A DNA stretch of 28,244 bases from JBBRNH01 sp038230415 (GCA_038230415.1 JBBRNH010000081.1:1-28244); one strand, 5' to 3'; positions 1 to 8,153 are shown, counted from the first letter of the stretch. The notes: a model not told the origin generated them from the sequence alone. A program made the numbers and translations.

Positions 1-10
1 CTTCGTCAGC

Positions 11-1144
11 ATGACAAAAAACGCCGAATTACATGTCGGCCATGTAGCTTTGCCAACTATGCCCCGACTGACCCATCGGACTGCCCCGCCTATCGAAACC
101 GTTCTGCACCGCGCCATTCAGGAAATCAGCCGGTTGCAACGGGCCGACGGGCTTTTCCCGGCTATCCGGCACAACCCGCATTGGCCCGGCTACCGGCGAG
201 ACGACGAGAACGTGTTTTTTACGGCCATCACCGTTTTTACGCTCCAACAGCACGTGCGGCCCCACGCACCGGCATGGCAGCAACCGATTGACCGGATCAG
301 CCACCGGGCGCGGCTGGCGTATCCGGCGTTTCAGAACAAAGACGGACTGGCAACGTATAATTTCTGGCCCACCCGCCCCTCGCGGCATTTCCCCAACGGC
401 TGGCTGTTTCACCGCTTCGACCATTTCCGTATTCCCGACGATATTGACGACACGGCGATGGTTTATCTGACCAACGCGCCCACCGAAACTGACCTCAACT
501 GGTTGAAAACCAAGCTCGTGCAACACGCCAACGGAATGCAGCGGTTCATCAGAAATACGTTTCCCGAATACCGGAATCTCCGCGCCTATTCAACCTGGTT
601 TGGCAAGACGATGCCCGTTGATTTCGATGTCTGCGCGTTGAGTAATCTGCTTTACTGCATTTTTCGGTACGGTATGCCCCTCAATCGGCACGATGCTGAT
701 TCGCTGGCGTTGCTGCGGGGCGTTGTCGAATCGGGGCAATACCTGGCCGAGCCGTTCCGGTGCGCCCCGCACTACGCCCGTACCTCGCTCATTATCTATC
801 ACATCGCCCGGCTCATAGCCGATTTTACTCCGGCTTCGCTAACCGCAATTCACCCGCGTTTGGTTGCCGATGCCGAACGCGAACTGACCCGCGCCACCAA
901 CCGGGTTGAGAAAATTCTGCTGGCAACGTCGCTGCTGCGGCTGGGCCAAACCCCGCCAGACATTGACCTCGATGGAATAGAGCAGGATTTTGACGGGTTT
1001 CATTTTTTTATTGCGGGGTTGCTCACGGCCTACGAACAGCCCGTTTTGCGCCGGTTGGCTACGCATCCGTTTGTGCAGGTACGCTGGCAGTGTGACGCGC
1101 ATTGCTGGGCATTGGTGGCGGAGTATTGCTGCCTGAAAAAGTAA
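11..1144 (+). CDS. Uncharacterised protein with a class II terpene-cyclase-like DxDDTA motif
   Basis: This 377-aa protein has no signal peptide and no clear membrane segment. Residues 144-149 read D-I-D-D-T-A, followed by M. This is the DxDD(T)A general-acid motif of squalene-hopene cyclases and class II diterpene cyclases. Another notable stretch is RRDDENVFFTA at about 62-72. The chain is rich in aromatic residues and helix-forming stretches, which would suit an alpha/alpha toroid. It is much shorter than squalene-hopene cyclases (over 600 aa) and would hold only one such domain. The start is uncertain because the frame stays open to the window edge; Met17 is an alternative. No isoprenoid gene is nearby. 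I do not recognise a named family. The cyclase idea is inference from one motif and the protein may simply share the toroid fold. Confidence 0.75.
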   Translation: MTKNAELHVGHVALPTMPRLTHRTAPPIETVLHRAIQEISRLQRADGLFPAIRHNPHWPGYRRDDENVFFTAITVFTLQQHVRPHAPAWQQPIDRISHRARLAYPAFQNKDGLATYNFWPTRPSRHFPNGWLFHRFDHFRIPDDIDDTAMVYLTNAPTETDLNWLKTKLVQHANGMQRFIRNTFPEYRNLRAYSTWFGKTMPVDFDVCALSNLLYCIFRYGMPLNRHDADSLALLRGVVESGQYLAEPFRCAPHYARTSLIIYHIARLIADFTPASLTAIHPRLVADAERELTRATNRVEKILLATSLLRLGQTPPDIDLDGIEQDFDGFHFFIAGLLTAYEQPVLRRLATHPFVQVRWQCDAHCWALVAEYCCLKK

Positions 1145-1290
1145 GTTTGCCACCGCCCTTCGGCTGTGGCTTTGCAAGAACGGGCTTATTTGACTTAACC
1201 ACAGACCCGCCACAGCCGAGGGGCGGTGGCAAACTTATGTAGCCACCGCTTAGGGGTGGTGGCAGACCCCAAAACTTAAACAAGTACAAA
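1143..1290. repeat. Palindromic intergenic element, family 1, copy 1
   Basis: A 28-nt arm at 1143-1170 is matched by its reverse complement at 1209-1236 with a single mismatch, separated by a 38-nt loop. A smaller hairpin (GCCACC against GGTGGC) follows at 1242-1263, and the element ends near ACTTAAACAAGTAC at about 1274-1287. The first arm overlaps the stop codon of the upstream gene, so it may also terminate transcription. The arm core (GTTTG, CACCGCC, GGCTGTG) and the end sequence recur at 19370-19570. It looks like a REP/MITE-type dispersed element. Confidence 0.75.
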
Positions 1291-1374
1291 GAGCAACGTC
1301 TTGACGTATCTTAGCATGCCGAGCCTTGAAACGCTGCAACTTTGCGGCTCTGTAACTTCGCAACTCCATTGAAA

Positions 1375-2052
1375 ATGTCGTTGAAATCATTTTATCAGAC
1401 CTTTTACCAGCACGAACAGCTCTATCGGTTGCCGGGCGAGTCGTTCGTGCCGGTTACGTTTCGGGCGGTTGAACCCGTTCAGGAACCGGCTGCGGTTCTA
1501 CTTAGTGCGCCGGATAGAGCAGTTTTATTATCCCCGGCCAAACCCGGCAACGAGCCGGTTATCGAAACACCGAACCTCGTTCGGCATATCGAAGAATCCT
1601 TTTTTCAACTACCTGTTAATGAGCCGCTTGTTTTAGCAGAAACCCCTCTGCCGCAACGGGCAGAGCCGCCCGCAATGCCGGTTGTACCCCCCAAAATCAG
1701 GCATAAAGTACTGCTCCTGGCCGACGAAGAATTAGACCCCAGCAGTTTGTTGTTCCTGGAAAAAATCCTGAATGCGGTCAACCTCGACATCACCGGCGTT
1801 GACCTCCTGAACCTGCACGGCGCGGGCGATATTGACTTTGCCGACCTGCTGCGGGGCAAGCACATTCACCATTTTATCACCTTTGGGGTGCCGTTTGAGC
1901 GCGTTGGGTTAGACATTATGATGGACCGCTACCAGCCGGTGCGCTTCGAGGGCATCACCTTCCTGATTGCCGACGCGCTGCCGGTTATCGAGGCCAACCA
2001 AAAACTGAAACGGTCGCTTTGGGAGTCGTTGAAGCGCGTTTTTATTCAGTGA
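1375..2052 (+). CDS. Uncharacterised protein with a proline-rich linker and a C-terminal alpha/beta-like domain
   Basis: The frame is open upstream from a TTG at 1342, but the ATG at 1375 gives a sensible N-terminus (MSLKSFYQTFYQ) and a 225-aa product. The N-terminal half (about 20-105) is low-complexity, rich in Pro, Glu, Val and Ala. The C-terminal half (about 107-225) looks folded: a hydrophobic strand (HKVLLLADEELD), an amphipathic helix (LLFLEKILNAVNLD), then further strand-like pieces (HHFITFGVPF, EGITFLIADAL) and a basic C-terminal helix. The arrangement loosely recalls the small DNA polymerase III psi-like folds, but I see no diagnostic motif, so this is only a guess. No signal peptide is seen. 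The stop codon lies inside the left arm of a palindromic repeat. Confidence 0.75.
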   Translation: MSLKSFYQTFYQHEQLYRLPGESFVPVTFRAVEPVQEPAAVLLSAPDRAVLLSPAKPGNEPVIETPNLVRHIEESFFQLPVNEPLVLAETPLPQRAEPPAMPVVPPKIRHKVLLLADEELDPSSLLFLEKILNAVNLDITGVDLLNLHGAGDIDFADLLRGKHIHHFITFGVPFERVGLDIMMDRYQPVRFEGITFLIADALPVIEANQKLKRSLWESLKRVFIQ

Positions 2053-2132
2053 ATAGTGATGAGTGAATAGTGATGAATACGCTATCGCAACACTTATTTT
2101 TCACTCTTCACTCTTCACTCATAATTCTTCAC
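2049..2132. repeat. Inverted repeat with short-period arms (GTGAATAGTGA type)
   Basis: The left arm (2049-2077) is built from GTGAATAGTGAT/GAGTGAATAGTGATGAA-like units. The right arm (2100-2132) is built from TTCACTC units ending AATTCTTCAC, an imperfect reverse complement of the left. Each arm is a quasi-tandem of 7-9 nt units. The element spans the gap between the 225-aa gene and the permease and supplies the apparent GTG start and the first ~24 codons of the permease frame. Confidence 0.7.
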
Positions 2133-3454
2133 TTCCCTTGACGCATCTTCGCAAAGCCCGGAATACCACCCAACTCTGGGCCATCGCTGTCGGCATGGTG
2201 ATTTCGGGCGAATACTTTGGCTGGAACTACGGCTGGGCCGTTGCCGGCACGGTCGGCTTTCTGATTGCCACACTCATCGTGACGGTGTTTTACGTGGCCT
2301 TCATTTTCAGCTACACCGAACTGACCACCGCCATCCCCGACGCGGGCGGGCCGTTTGCCTACGCCCTGCGGGCCTTCGGGCCAACGGGCGGGTTTGTGGC
2401 CGGATTTGCCACGCTGGTTGATTTTCTGCTGGCCCCGCCCGCCATCGCTGCCGCCCTCGGAGCCTACGCCCATTTTTTGCACCCGGCCCTGCCCGTTTTG
2501 GGCGTAGCGGTCTCGGCTTATGTAGTTTTTATCGGCATTAATATCCTGGGAATCAGAGAGTCAGCCAACTTTTCGGTAATCGTAACGGTGCTGGCTGTTG
2601 TGGAGTTGCTGGTATTTATGGCGTTGGTGATACCGGCGTTCAAAACCGATAATTTCCTGGCCCACAACGCCGGTTTTGGCGCGTCGGGCGTGCTGGCCGC
2701 ATTGCAGTTTGCGGTCTGGTTTTACCTCGCCATCGAAGGCGTAGCGATGATGGCCGAAGAAGTTCGGGAGCCGCACCGGACCATTCCGCGCAGCTACCTG
2801 CTTGCCATCGGAACGCTGGTGGTGCTGGCCCTCGGCACCATGATTTTGAGCGCGGGAGCTACCGACTGGCGCACGTTGAGCCGGTTAGATTACCCCCTGC
2901 CCGAAACGCTGGCCGTTGTGCTGGGGCGCGGCAGTGCGTGGGCCAAACTCTTTGCCGGGCTGGGCCTGTTCGGACTGATTGCGTCGTTTCATGGCAATAC
3001 GCTCGGCTACTCGCGGCAGATTTTCGCCCTGGCGCGGGCGGGCTACCTGCCCCGTGTGCTGGGCGAGGTGAACACCCGGTTTCAAACACCCCACTGGGCG
3101 TTGATTGGGGGCGGATTGGTAGGTTTAGCCGCGCTATTTTCGGGAACCACGAGCCAGATTATTATTCTGTCGGTGCTGGGCGCGATGGTGATGTACGTGG
3201 TTAGTTTGCTGAGTTTGTTTAAGTTGCGCCAAGCCGAACCCAATATGCTACGCCCGTTTGCCGTGCCGGGGTTTCCGGTGGTGCCGGGGCTGGCATTAGT
3301 GCTGGCGTTGCTGTGTCTGGGAGCGATTGTGCTGTATAACCAAACGTTAAGTCTCATTTTTGTCGGGTTGTTCGTTGGCTCGTGGGGGGCATTTAAGCTA
3401 TTTTTGTCATCCGAAACCCGTATCGAGACCTTGCCTGAATCCAAAAAGCCATGA
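2063..3454 (+). CDS. eat: Ethanolamine permease-like APC-family amino acid/amine transporter
   Basis: This is a polytopic inner-membrane protein of up to 463 aa with about 12 hydrophobic segments, as expected for the APC superfamily. The segment with VISGEYFGWNYG just after the N-terminus is typical of the ethanolamine permease branch. Other family-like parts are FSYTELTTAIPDAGGPFAYA and EGVAMMAEEVREPHRTIPR. The likely role is proton-coupled import of ethanolamine or a related amine. The start is doubtful: the GTG at 2063 and the next 24 codons lie in a palindromic repeat, and family similarity begins near LRKARNTTQLWAIAVG, so the TTG at 2138 is a good alternative. No ethanolamine ammonia-lyase genes (eutB/eutC) are nearby, so the substrate remains inferred. 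The stop overlaps the next start by ATGA, implying cotranslation. Confidence 0.85.
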   Translation: MNSDEYAIATLIFHSSLFTHNSSLPLTHLRKARNTTQLWAIAVGMVISGEYFGWNYGWAVAGTVGFLIATLIVTVFYVAFIFSYTELTTAIPDAGGPFAYALRAFGPTGGFVAGFATLVDFLLAPPAIAAALGAYAHFLHPALPVLGVAVSAYVVFIGINILGIRESANFSVIVTVLAVVELLVFMALVIPAFKTDNFLAHNAGFGASGVLAALQFAVWFYLAIEGVAMMAEEVREPHRTIPRSYLLAIGTLVVLALGTMILSAGATDWRTLSRLDYPLPETLAVVLGRGSAWAKLFAGLGLFGLIASFHGNTLGYSRQIFALARAGYLPRVLGEVNTRFQTPHWALIGGGLVGLAALFSGTTSQIIILSVLGAMVMYVVSLLSLFKLRQAEPNMLRPFAVPGFPVVPGLALVLALLCLGAIVLYNQTLSLIFVGLFVGSWGAFKLFLSSETRIETLPESKKP

Positions 3455-4863
3455 CCAATCCGCAGCCGCCAACCGATATGGAAAATCGTTTTCACGCCAC
3501 CACCACCGACTACCAAAACGGCCACGACCGGGGAGCCGAAAACACCCCGCCCGCCCATTACGAAGCCCACATTGCCAGCGAGTTATATGCCCAGGCCCTG
3601 ACCACTCAGATTCAGGACAAACGCGCTGCCATTGCCCGGCTCGATGCCCAAATCATAACCGTTGGCGCGGCCCGCCATGCCGTTGTGCAGCAACGTGAAC
3701 CCCACGCCCGGCGCGTTGAGTGGCTGCTGAAACAACTCGCCCGTATCGAAGCCGACCGGCAGGCTACACTCACCGAACAAACCGCCCTGCACACCCGCCG
3801 ACGGGCCGCCGTTACCGACTATTCTTTAGTGGCCGGGTTGTTATTTTTAGTGGCTGGATTGTCGTTTCTGGCCGGGGACCTGATTATCTCGCACGAGATT
3901 GTGGCCTACGCGCTCAACATCCGCAACGAGGTCGAAGCGTGGGCCTTTGCCGGTGGTCTGGCAATGGTATCGGTCTTGCTCAAACCCGCTTACGACCGCC
4001 TGATCGAACAGCCGTACCAGGCCAACCGGCAAACGCACCGCTCTCGGTATGAACGGTTTAAGGTGGCATTAGTCCTGTTTGCGGTGCTGACGATGAGCGT
4101 ATTGGGCTGGTTTCGGTACGAAGCCTACCGCACCGACCAACGCAAAGCGGCCATCAACAAAACCATCCGGCAGTTGCAGCAGACCGCCCCCATTGCCGAT
4201 GATTCTGGCATTGACACCGCGCTGACACCCGCTGTTTTATCGCAAATCGAAGCGCAGTTGCAGCAGTCTGCCGTACTGAGTCAGGCGTTGGTGAGCAGCC
4301 CCTGGGCGTTGGCCTCGTTTGTGTTGAGTGGGTTATTGTTCGCCTTAGCCGGGGCCGTGTGCTTGGGGCTGGGTCTGCCCGTACTGACGACGTTCTGGTT
4401 CCGGTGGGTGCAGGCCGATGGTAACTTAGCAAGGCTCCGCCGACGGCTACACCGGCTCGACAAACAAACCGCCCCAACCGAAGCCGACCTGATTGAACCG
4501 CAAACGCAGCAAGCTATTTTAGACCATGAACTGAGCCTGCTCCCCCACCCTGCCGCCCTCCAAAAACAACAGCAACAGCTCATCATTGAATTGAGTAACC
4601 TACTGATTGAACAACGGTTAGCCGAAACCGACAGCCGGATTCACGCCTTTACCGATGGCTACGCACGGGGCGCGGCTACCCGCCCGGCACCGCCCACCCC
4701 CGCGTTCGCGCCTGAACCCAAAACCCCGGTAAGGCCGGATGAAAATCGGTTTTTATCACCGAGTGATGCGCCCGAAAAACCCGCCACCCTCAACACTGCC
4801 GAGTTGATGGCCCTGTTTGGTAAAAACGGCGCAACACGGTTTGCCAGACCGGGCGTGAAGTAA
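3451..4863 (+). CDS. Uncharacterised multi-spanning membrane protein with flanking coiled coils
   Basis: The 470-aa product starts within the stop codon of the permease (ATGA overlap). Residues about 40-120 form an Arg/Gln/Ala-rich amphipathic helix likely to be a coiled coil. Hydrophobic segments follow at about 124-145, 163-178, 204-221 and 284-316, the last possibly a hairpin. A second Gln/Leu-rich helical region lies at about 325-410, and the C-terminus is a Pro-rich tail ending in LNTAELMALFGKNGATRF. There is no signal peptide and no enzyme motif. I do not recognise the family. Tight coupling to the permease suggests a shared transcript, but a transport role is not shown. The short C-terminal LNTAELMALF helix could be a docking peptide, which is speculation. 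Confidence 0.8.
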   Translation: MTNPQPPTDMENRFHATTTDYQNGHDRGAENTPPAHYEAHIASELYAQALTTQIQDKRAAIARLDAQIITVGAARHAVVQQREPHARRVEWLLKQLARIEADRQATLTEQTALHTRRRAAVTDYSLVAGLLFLVAGLSFLAGDLIISHEIVAYALNIRNEVEAWAFAGGLAMVSVLLKPAYDRLIEQPYQANRQTHRSRYERFKVALVLFAVLTMSVLGWFRYEAYRTDQRKAAINKTIRQLQQTAPIADDSGIDTALTPAVLSQIEAQLQQSAVLSQALVSSPWALASFVLSGLLFALAGAVCLGLGLPVLTTFWFRWVQADGNLARLRRRLHRLDKQTAPTEADLIEPQTQQAILDHELSLLPHPAALQKQQQQLIIELSNLLIEQRLAETDSRIHAFTDGYARGAATRPAPPTPAFAPEPKTPVRPDENRFLSPSDAPEKPATLNTAELMALFGKNGATRFARPGVK

Positions 4864-4990
4864 AAAAGTTGGCGCAAAGGCGAGGGTAGGCAACGTAACT
4901 GCACAAACAGCCTTTTACCTTTTTGCGTAAGCTTTTTCTTTAAAACCTCTTTGCGTCTCCGCGTCTTTGCGTGAATCCCTTGCCTTCTTT
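4864..4990. repeat. Weak inverted repeat of GCGCAAAGGCG / CGTCTTTGCG type
   Basis: The gap before pheT holds GGCGCAAAGGCGAGGG at 4871-4886 and, facing it at 4946-4971, a pyrimidine-rich stretch with CTTTGCGTCTCC and GCGTCTTTGCG. The arms are only partly complementary. It resembles a decayed member of the short-period inverted repeats seen elsewhere in the window. Confidence 0.4.
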
Positions 4991-4995
4991 TACCT

Positions 4996-5003
4996 TAATT
5001 TTG
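4996..5003 (+). promoter_or_regulatory. Bacteroidota-type -7 box (TAATTTTG) just upstream of pheT
   Basis: TAATTTTG matches the Bacteroidota sigma-A -7 consensus TAnnTTTG. It ends only 4 nt before the pheT ATG at 5008, so transcription would begin at or very near the start codon and give a leaderless or near-leaderless message. No well-spaced -33 TTTG is obvious; one TTTG at 4966-4969 is somewhat too far upstream. Moderate support only. Confidence 0.4.
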
Positions 5004-5007
5004 CCCC

Positions 5008-7455
5008 ATGAATATTTCCTATAAATGGCTGAATGAGTTTATCAGCCTGCCCGAATCGCCGGAAGAAATCGGCAAACTCCTCACCGGCACGGGTCTTGAA
5101 GTTGAAGCCATCGAAAAAATAGAGTCCATTCCGGGCGGATTAGCGGGTGTGATTATTGGCGAAGTGCTGACCTGCCAACGCCACCCCGATGCCGATAAAC
5201 TGAGCATCACCACTGTTGATGTCGGAACCGGCGAAGTCCTGAATATTGTCTGCGGTGCGCCCAACGTAGCCACCGGGCAAAAAGTGGTGGTGGCAACGGT
5301 TGGTGCCACGCTGCACCCCACTTCGGGCGAACCGTTTGCCATCAAGAAAGCCAAAATCCGGGGGGCGGCATCGGAGGGCATGATCTGCGCCGAAGATGAA
5401 ATCGGGCTGGGAACGTCACACGCCGGGATTCTGGTTCTGGATACCCAACTGCCCAACGGAACGCCAGCCGTCCGGTATTTTAACCTCGAAGCTGATTACC
5501 AGATTGTGATTGGTCTAACCCCCAACCGCATTGATGCCGCGTCGCACCTCGGCACCGCCCGCGACCTGAAAGCCGTGCTGAACCGGGCCATTACGATACC
5601 CTCAGTTGACGAATTCAGGGTTGATAACCAAAGCCTTACGCTCGATGTGCAGGTTGAGAACCCCGCCGATTGCCCCCGCTATGCCGGGCTGACGATGAGT
5701 GGCCTGACGGTTGGCGAGTCGCCAGAGTGGTTGAAAAAACGGCTCATCGCCATTGGCCTGAACCCGATTAACAACGTGGTTGACGTGACCAATTTCATTT
5801 GCCATGACCTCGGTCAGCCGCTTCACGCCTTCGATGCCGATCAGATTATGACCGGAGCCGATGGCGTTCGGAAAATAGTGGTAAAAACCCTGCCCGAAGG
5901 CACCCCGTTTATCACCCTCGATGGCGTAGAGCGGAAACTCACGGCAACCGATTTGATGATTTGCGATGCCGGGAAACCCCCGGCAGACGCTGCGTTGTGC
6001 ATTGCGGGTGTTTTCGGCGGAAAAACGTCGGGCGTAACGGCTAAAACGACCCGGGTTTTTTTGGAATCAGCCCATTTTTCGGCGGCTTCGGTTCGCAAAA
6101 CGGCGCAGCATCACGGCCTGAAAACCGATGCGTCGTTCCGGTTTGAGCGCGGCACCGACCCCGATATGCCCGTCTTCGCCCTGAAACGGGCCGCGTTGCT
6201 CTTGCAGGAAGTGGCAGGTGGCGTGGTTTCGTCTGACATTGTTGATTTGTACCCGAATCCGGTTGAGCCGTTCCGGGTGTTGGTACACTACAAAAACATT
6301 GATCGGCTCATCGGTATTAAACTCGACCACGCCGAGATTCACCGGATTCTCGAAGCGTTAGACATTTCTGCCGAAGACCGTACCGATACGGGTTTCACCG
6401 CCATTGTGCCGCCCTACCGCGTTGACGTGACCCGCGAGGCCGACGTAATCGAAGAAATTCTGCGAATCTATGGCATTGACAACATCCCGCTCTCGGCTAT
6501 GCTGGGGGCAGAATCACTGTCGGAATTTCCGGCTGTGGACTCCAACCAAATGCAGAGCCGCGTGGGGCAGTTGCTGGCTGCCAACGGTTTTTTTGAGACG
6601 CTCACCCTCTCGCTGACCCGCCCGGCCTACCACGATGCCATCCGGCAAACGCTGTCCGGCCACGACGTTCGGCTGCTGAACCCACTCAGCGACGAACTCT
6701 CGGTGATGCGCCAAACGATGCTGTTTTCGGCCTTGGATACCATCGTGCATAACCTGAACCGGCGGCAACGTGACCTGAAACTGTTCGATTTTGGCAAAGT
6801 CTATTTTAAAACTGAGTCGGGGAAGTATATCGAAACCCCGCGTCTGAGCATCGCCCTGACTGGCAACCGCACCGCCGAAACCTGGCAGCACAAAGCCGAA
6901 CCCGTTGCGTTTCAAGACCTCAGTGCCGCCGTTCAGCGGGTGCTGAATCTGTTTCGTATCAGAAGCACCAACTCGCAACCGACTGATTCTGACCTGTTTC
7001 AGTACAGCCTGACGTATGCCGTCCAGAAAAAACCGTTGGTGAGTTTTGGTCTTGTGCATCCGAAGCTCCTGAAACTGACCGACTGCAAACAGCCCGTTTT
7101 CTACGCTGATTTCGATTGGGAACTGTTGCTGAACCTGTATGACCCGAAGGCCCGGTATCAGGAGGTATCCCGTTTTCCCGAAGTCCGGCGTGATTTGTCG
7201 GTGGTGCTGCCAAAAGCGGTTTCGTTTGAGCAGGTCAGCCGCGTAGCCGCCCAAACCGAGCGCAAACTACTCCAGGCCGTAAACGTATTCGATGTGTATG
7301 AAGGCGAAAAACTCGACGTGGGCCAAAAATCATATTCGGTCAGTTTTGTGCTGCAAGACCCCGCGCAAACCCTCACCGATGCCGTGATTGACAAGACTAT
7401 GCAACGACTGATGGCTGGTTTTGAACGCGAGTTGGGAGCCGTGATTCGGAAATAA
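5008..7455 (+). CDS. pheT: Phenylalanine--tRNA ligase beta subunit
   Basis: The 815-aa protein has the full-length PheT architecture. The N-terminal region (MNISYKWLNEFI) is followed by an EMAP/OB-fold tRNA-binding domain at about 42-157, with HPDADKLS (59-66) and CGAPNV (82-87). The B3/B4 editing-type region starts near 205 and includes NPINNVVDVTN (252-262). A B5 region lies at about 410-490, then a catalytic-like core, and a C-terminal ferredoxin-fold anticodon-binding domain from about 720 to the end (RFPEVRRDLSVVLP and YSVSFVLQDP motifs). It forms the alpha2beta2 enzyme with PheS, which is not in this window. A small coiled-coil gene starts 1 nt after the stop, so these genes are probably cotranscribed. 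Confidence 0.98.
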   Translation: MNISYKWLNEFISLPESPEEIGKLLTGTGLEVEAIEKIESIPGGLAGVIIGEVLTCQRHPDADKLSITTVDVGTGEVLNIVCGAPNVATGQKVVVATVGATLHPTSGEPFAIKKAKIRGAASEGMICAEDEIGLGTSHAGILVLDTQLPNGTPAVRYFNLEADYQIVIGLTPNRIDAASHLGTARDLKAVLNRAITIPSVDEFRVDNQSLTLDVQVENPADCPRYAGLTMSGLTVGESPEWLKKRLIAIGLNPINNVVDVTNFICHDLGQPLHAFDADQIMTGADGVRKIVVKTLPEGTPFITLDGVERKLTATDLMICDAGKPPADAALCIAGVFGGKTSGVTAKTTRVFLESAHFSAASVRKTAQHHGLKTDASFRFERGTDPDMPVFALKRAALLLQEVAGGVVSSDIVDLYPNPVEPFRVLVHYKNIDRLIGIKLDHAEIHRILEALDISAEDRTDTGFTAIVPPYRVDVTREADVIEEILRIYGIDNIPLSAMLGAESLSEFPAVDSNQMQSRVGQLLAANGFFETLTLSLTRPAYHDAIRQTLSGHDVRLLNPLSDELSVMRQTMLFSALDTIVHNLNRRQRDLKLFDFGKVYFKTESGKYIETPRLSIALTGNRTAETWQHKAEPVAFQDLSAAVQRVLNLFRIRSTNSQPTDSDLFQYSLTYAVQKKPLVSFGLVHPKLLKLTDCKQPVFYADFDWELLLNLYDPKARYQEVSRFPEVRRDLSVVLPKAVSFEQVSRVAAQTERKLLQAVNVFDVYEGEKLDVGQKSYSVSFVLQDPAQTLTDAVIDKTMQRLMAGFERELGAVIRK

Positions 7456-7456
7456 T

Positions 7457-7807
7457 ATGACCGAACTCGTCCGTAAATTCGATGCCTTCGAGGAGCGATT
7501 AACCCGCCTGACCGAACAGGCAAACCGCCTGACCAAACAGACAGCAGTGGCGGCAGAACGAATCAGCGAACTCGAAAAAACGAACGAAAAGCTTTCGGAG
7601 GAAAACCAAAAACACCAAATTGAACTCAAGCAGTTGCGTAAAAAGCAGGCGAATCCGGCACAATCTTTGCCAAAGTCAAAAGAAGGTAGTAAACTTGTGA
7701 AAGACAATCTGACCGCTACGGTCACGAATGCCGAATTGAAACAACAACTCGACGAGTACATCAGCAACATTGACCGCATGGTGGCTCATTTGAGTGCTTT
7801 GTCATAA
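7457..7807 (+). CDS. Small coiled-coil protein between pheT and zapA
   Basis: The 116-aa protein is almost wholly helical. Residues about 1-65 form a heptad-like Leu/Glu/Lys/Gln coiled coil, a short Pro/Ser/Lys linker follows (about 66-85), and the C-terminus has LKQQLDEYISNIDRMVAHLSAL. The ATG lies 1 nt after the pheT stop, and zapA begins 40 nt downstream. ORFs of this kind, short coiled coils with a conserved C-terminal helix directly before zapA, are in my recollection common in Bacteroidota. A role as a ZapB-like partner of ZapA in division is inference from position and structure; no sequence motif proves it. The lower-GC stretch near 7560-7720 reflects Lys/Asn/Gln codons rather than transfer. 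Confidence 0.85.
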   Translation: MTELVRKFDAFEERLTRLTEQANRLTKQTAVAAERISELEKTNEKLSEENQKHQIELKQLRKKQANPAQSLPKSKEGSKLVKDNLTATVTNAELKQQLDEYISNIDRMVAHLSALS

Positions 7808-7847
7808 ATAGTATAACCCACTGCCCCGGTGTCAGAACCGGGAGCCG

Positions 7848-8153
7848 ATGACCGACCGTATTGCGATGGCTGATAAACTACCCATCCGAATCAAAGTAGC
7901 CGAACTTAGTTATGGTTTTCGGACCGACCCCGACGAGGAACAACTCCTCCGAAAGGCGGGCAACTTAGTGCAGGAACGTATTCAGGAATTTCGGAACATG
8001 GGTTATCGCGATATGCAGGAAATTCTGGCGCGTGTCGCCATTGACTGTATGGTGGCCCGGATGAAAGGCGACGAGCAGGGCGAACGGTTGCAACAGACAA
8101 TTTTTGACAGGCTCACCAGATTAGACCAAAAAGTCGGTTCGGTGTTGGATTAA
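7848..8153 (+). CDS. zapA: Cell division protein ZapA
   Basis: This 101-aa protein matches the ZapA pattern. A beta-hairpin head (LPIRIKVAELSYGFRTD) leads into EEQLLRKAGNLVQERIQEFR, then the RDMQEILARVAIDCMVARM segment and a C-terminal coiled coil. ZapA binds FtsZ and bundles its protofilaments at the Z ring in the cytoplasm. The ATG at 7848 is used here. Met7 at 7866 (MADKLPIRIKV) fits the family N-terminus better and is a realistic alternative start. The gene sits between the coiled-coil ORF and rny. A small hairpin (CCCGG/CCGGG, around 7825-7842) just upstream could shape its translation. Confidence 0.9.
   Translation: MTDRIAMADKLPIRIKVAELSYGFRTDPDEEQLLRKAGNLVQERIQEFRNMGYRDMQEILARVAIDCMVARMKGDEQGERLQQTIFDRLTRLDQKVGSVLD

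Noticed and set aside
6514..7254. Long open frame on the minus strand opposite pheT
   Set aside because: It is an antisense shadow of pheT with no recognisable domain.
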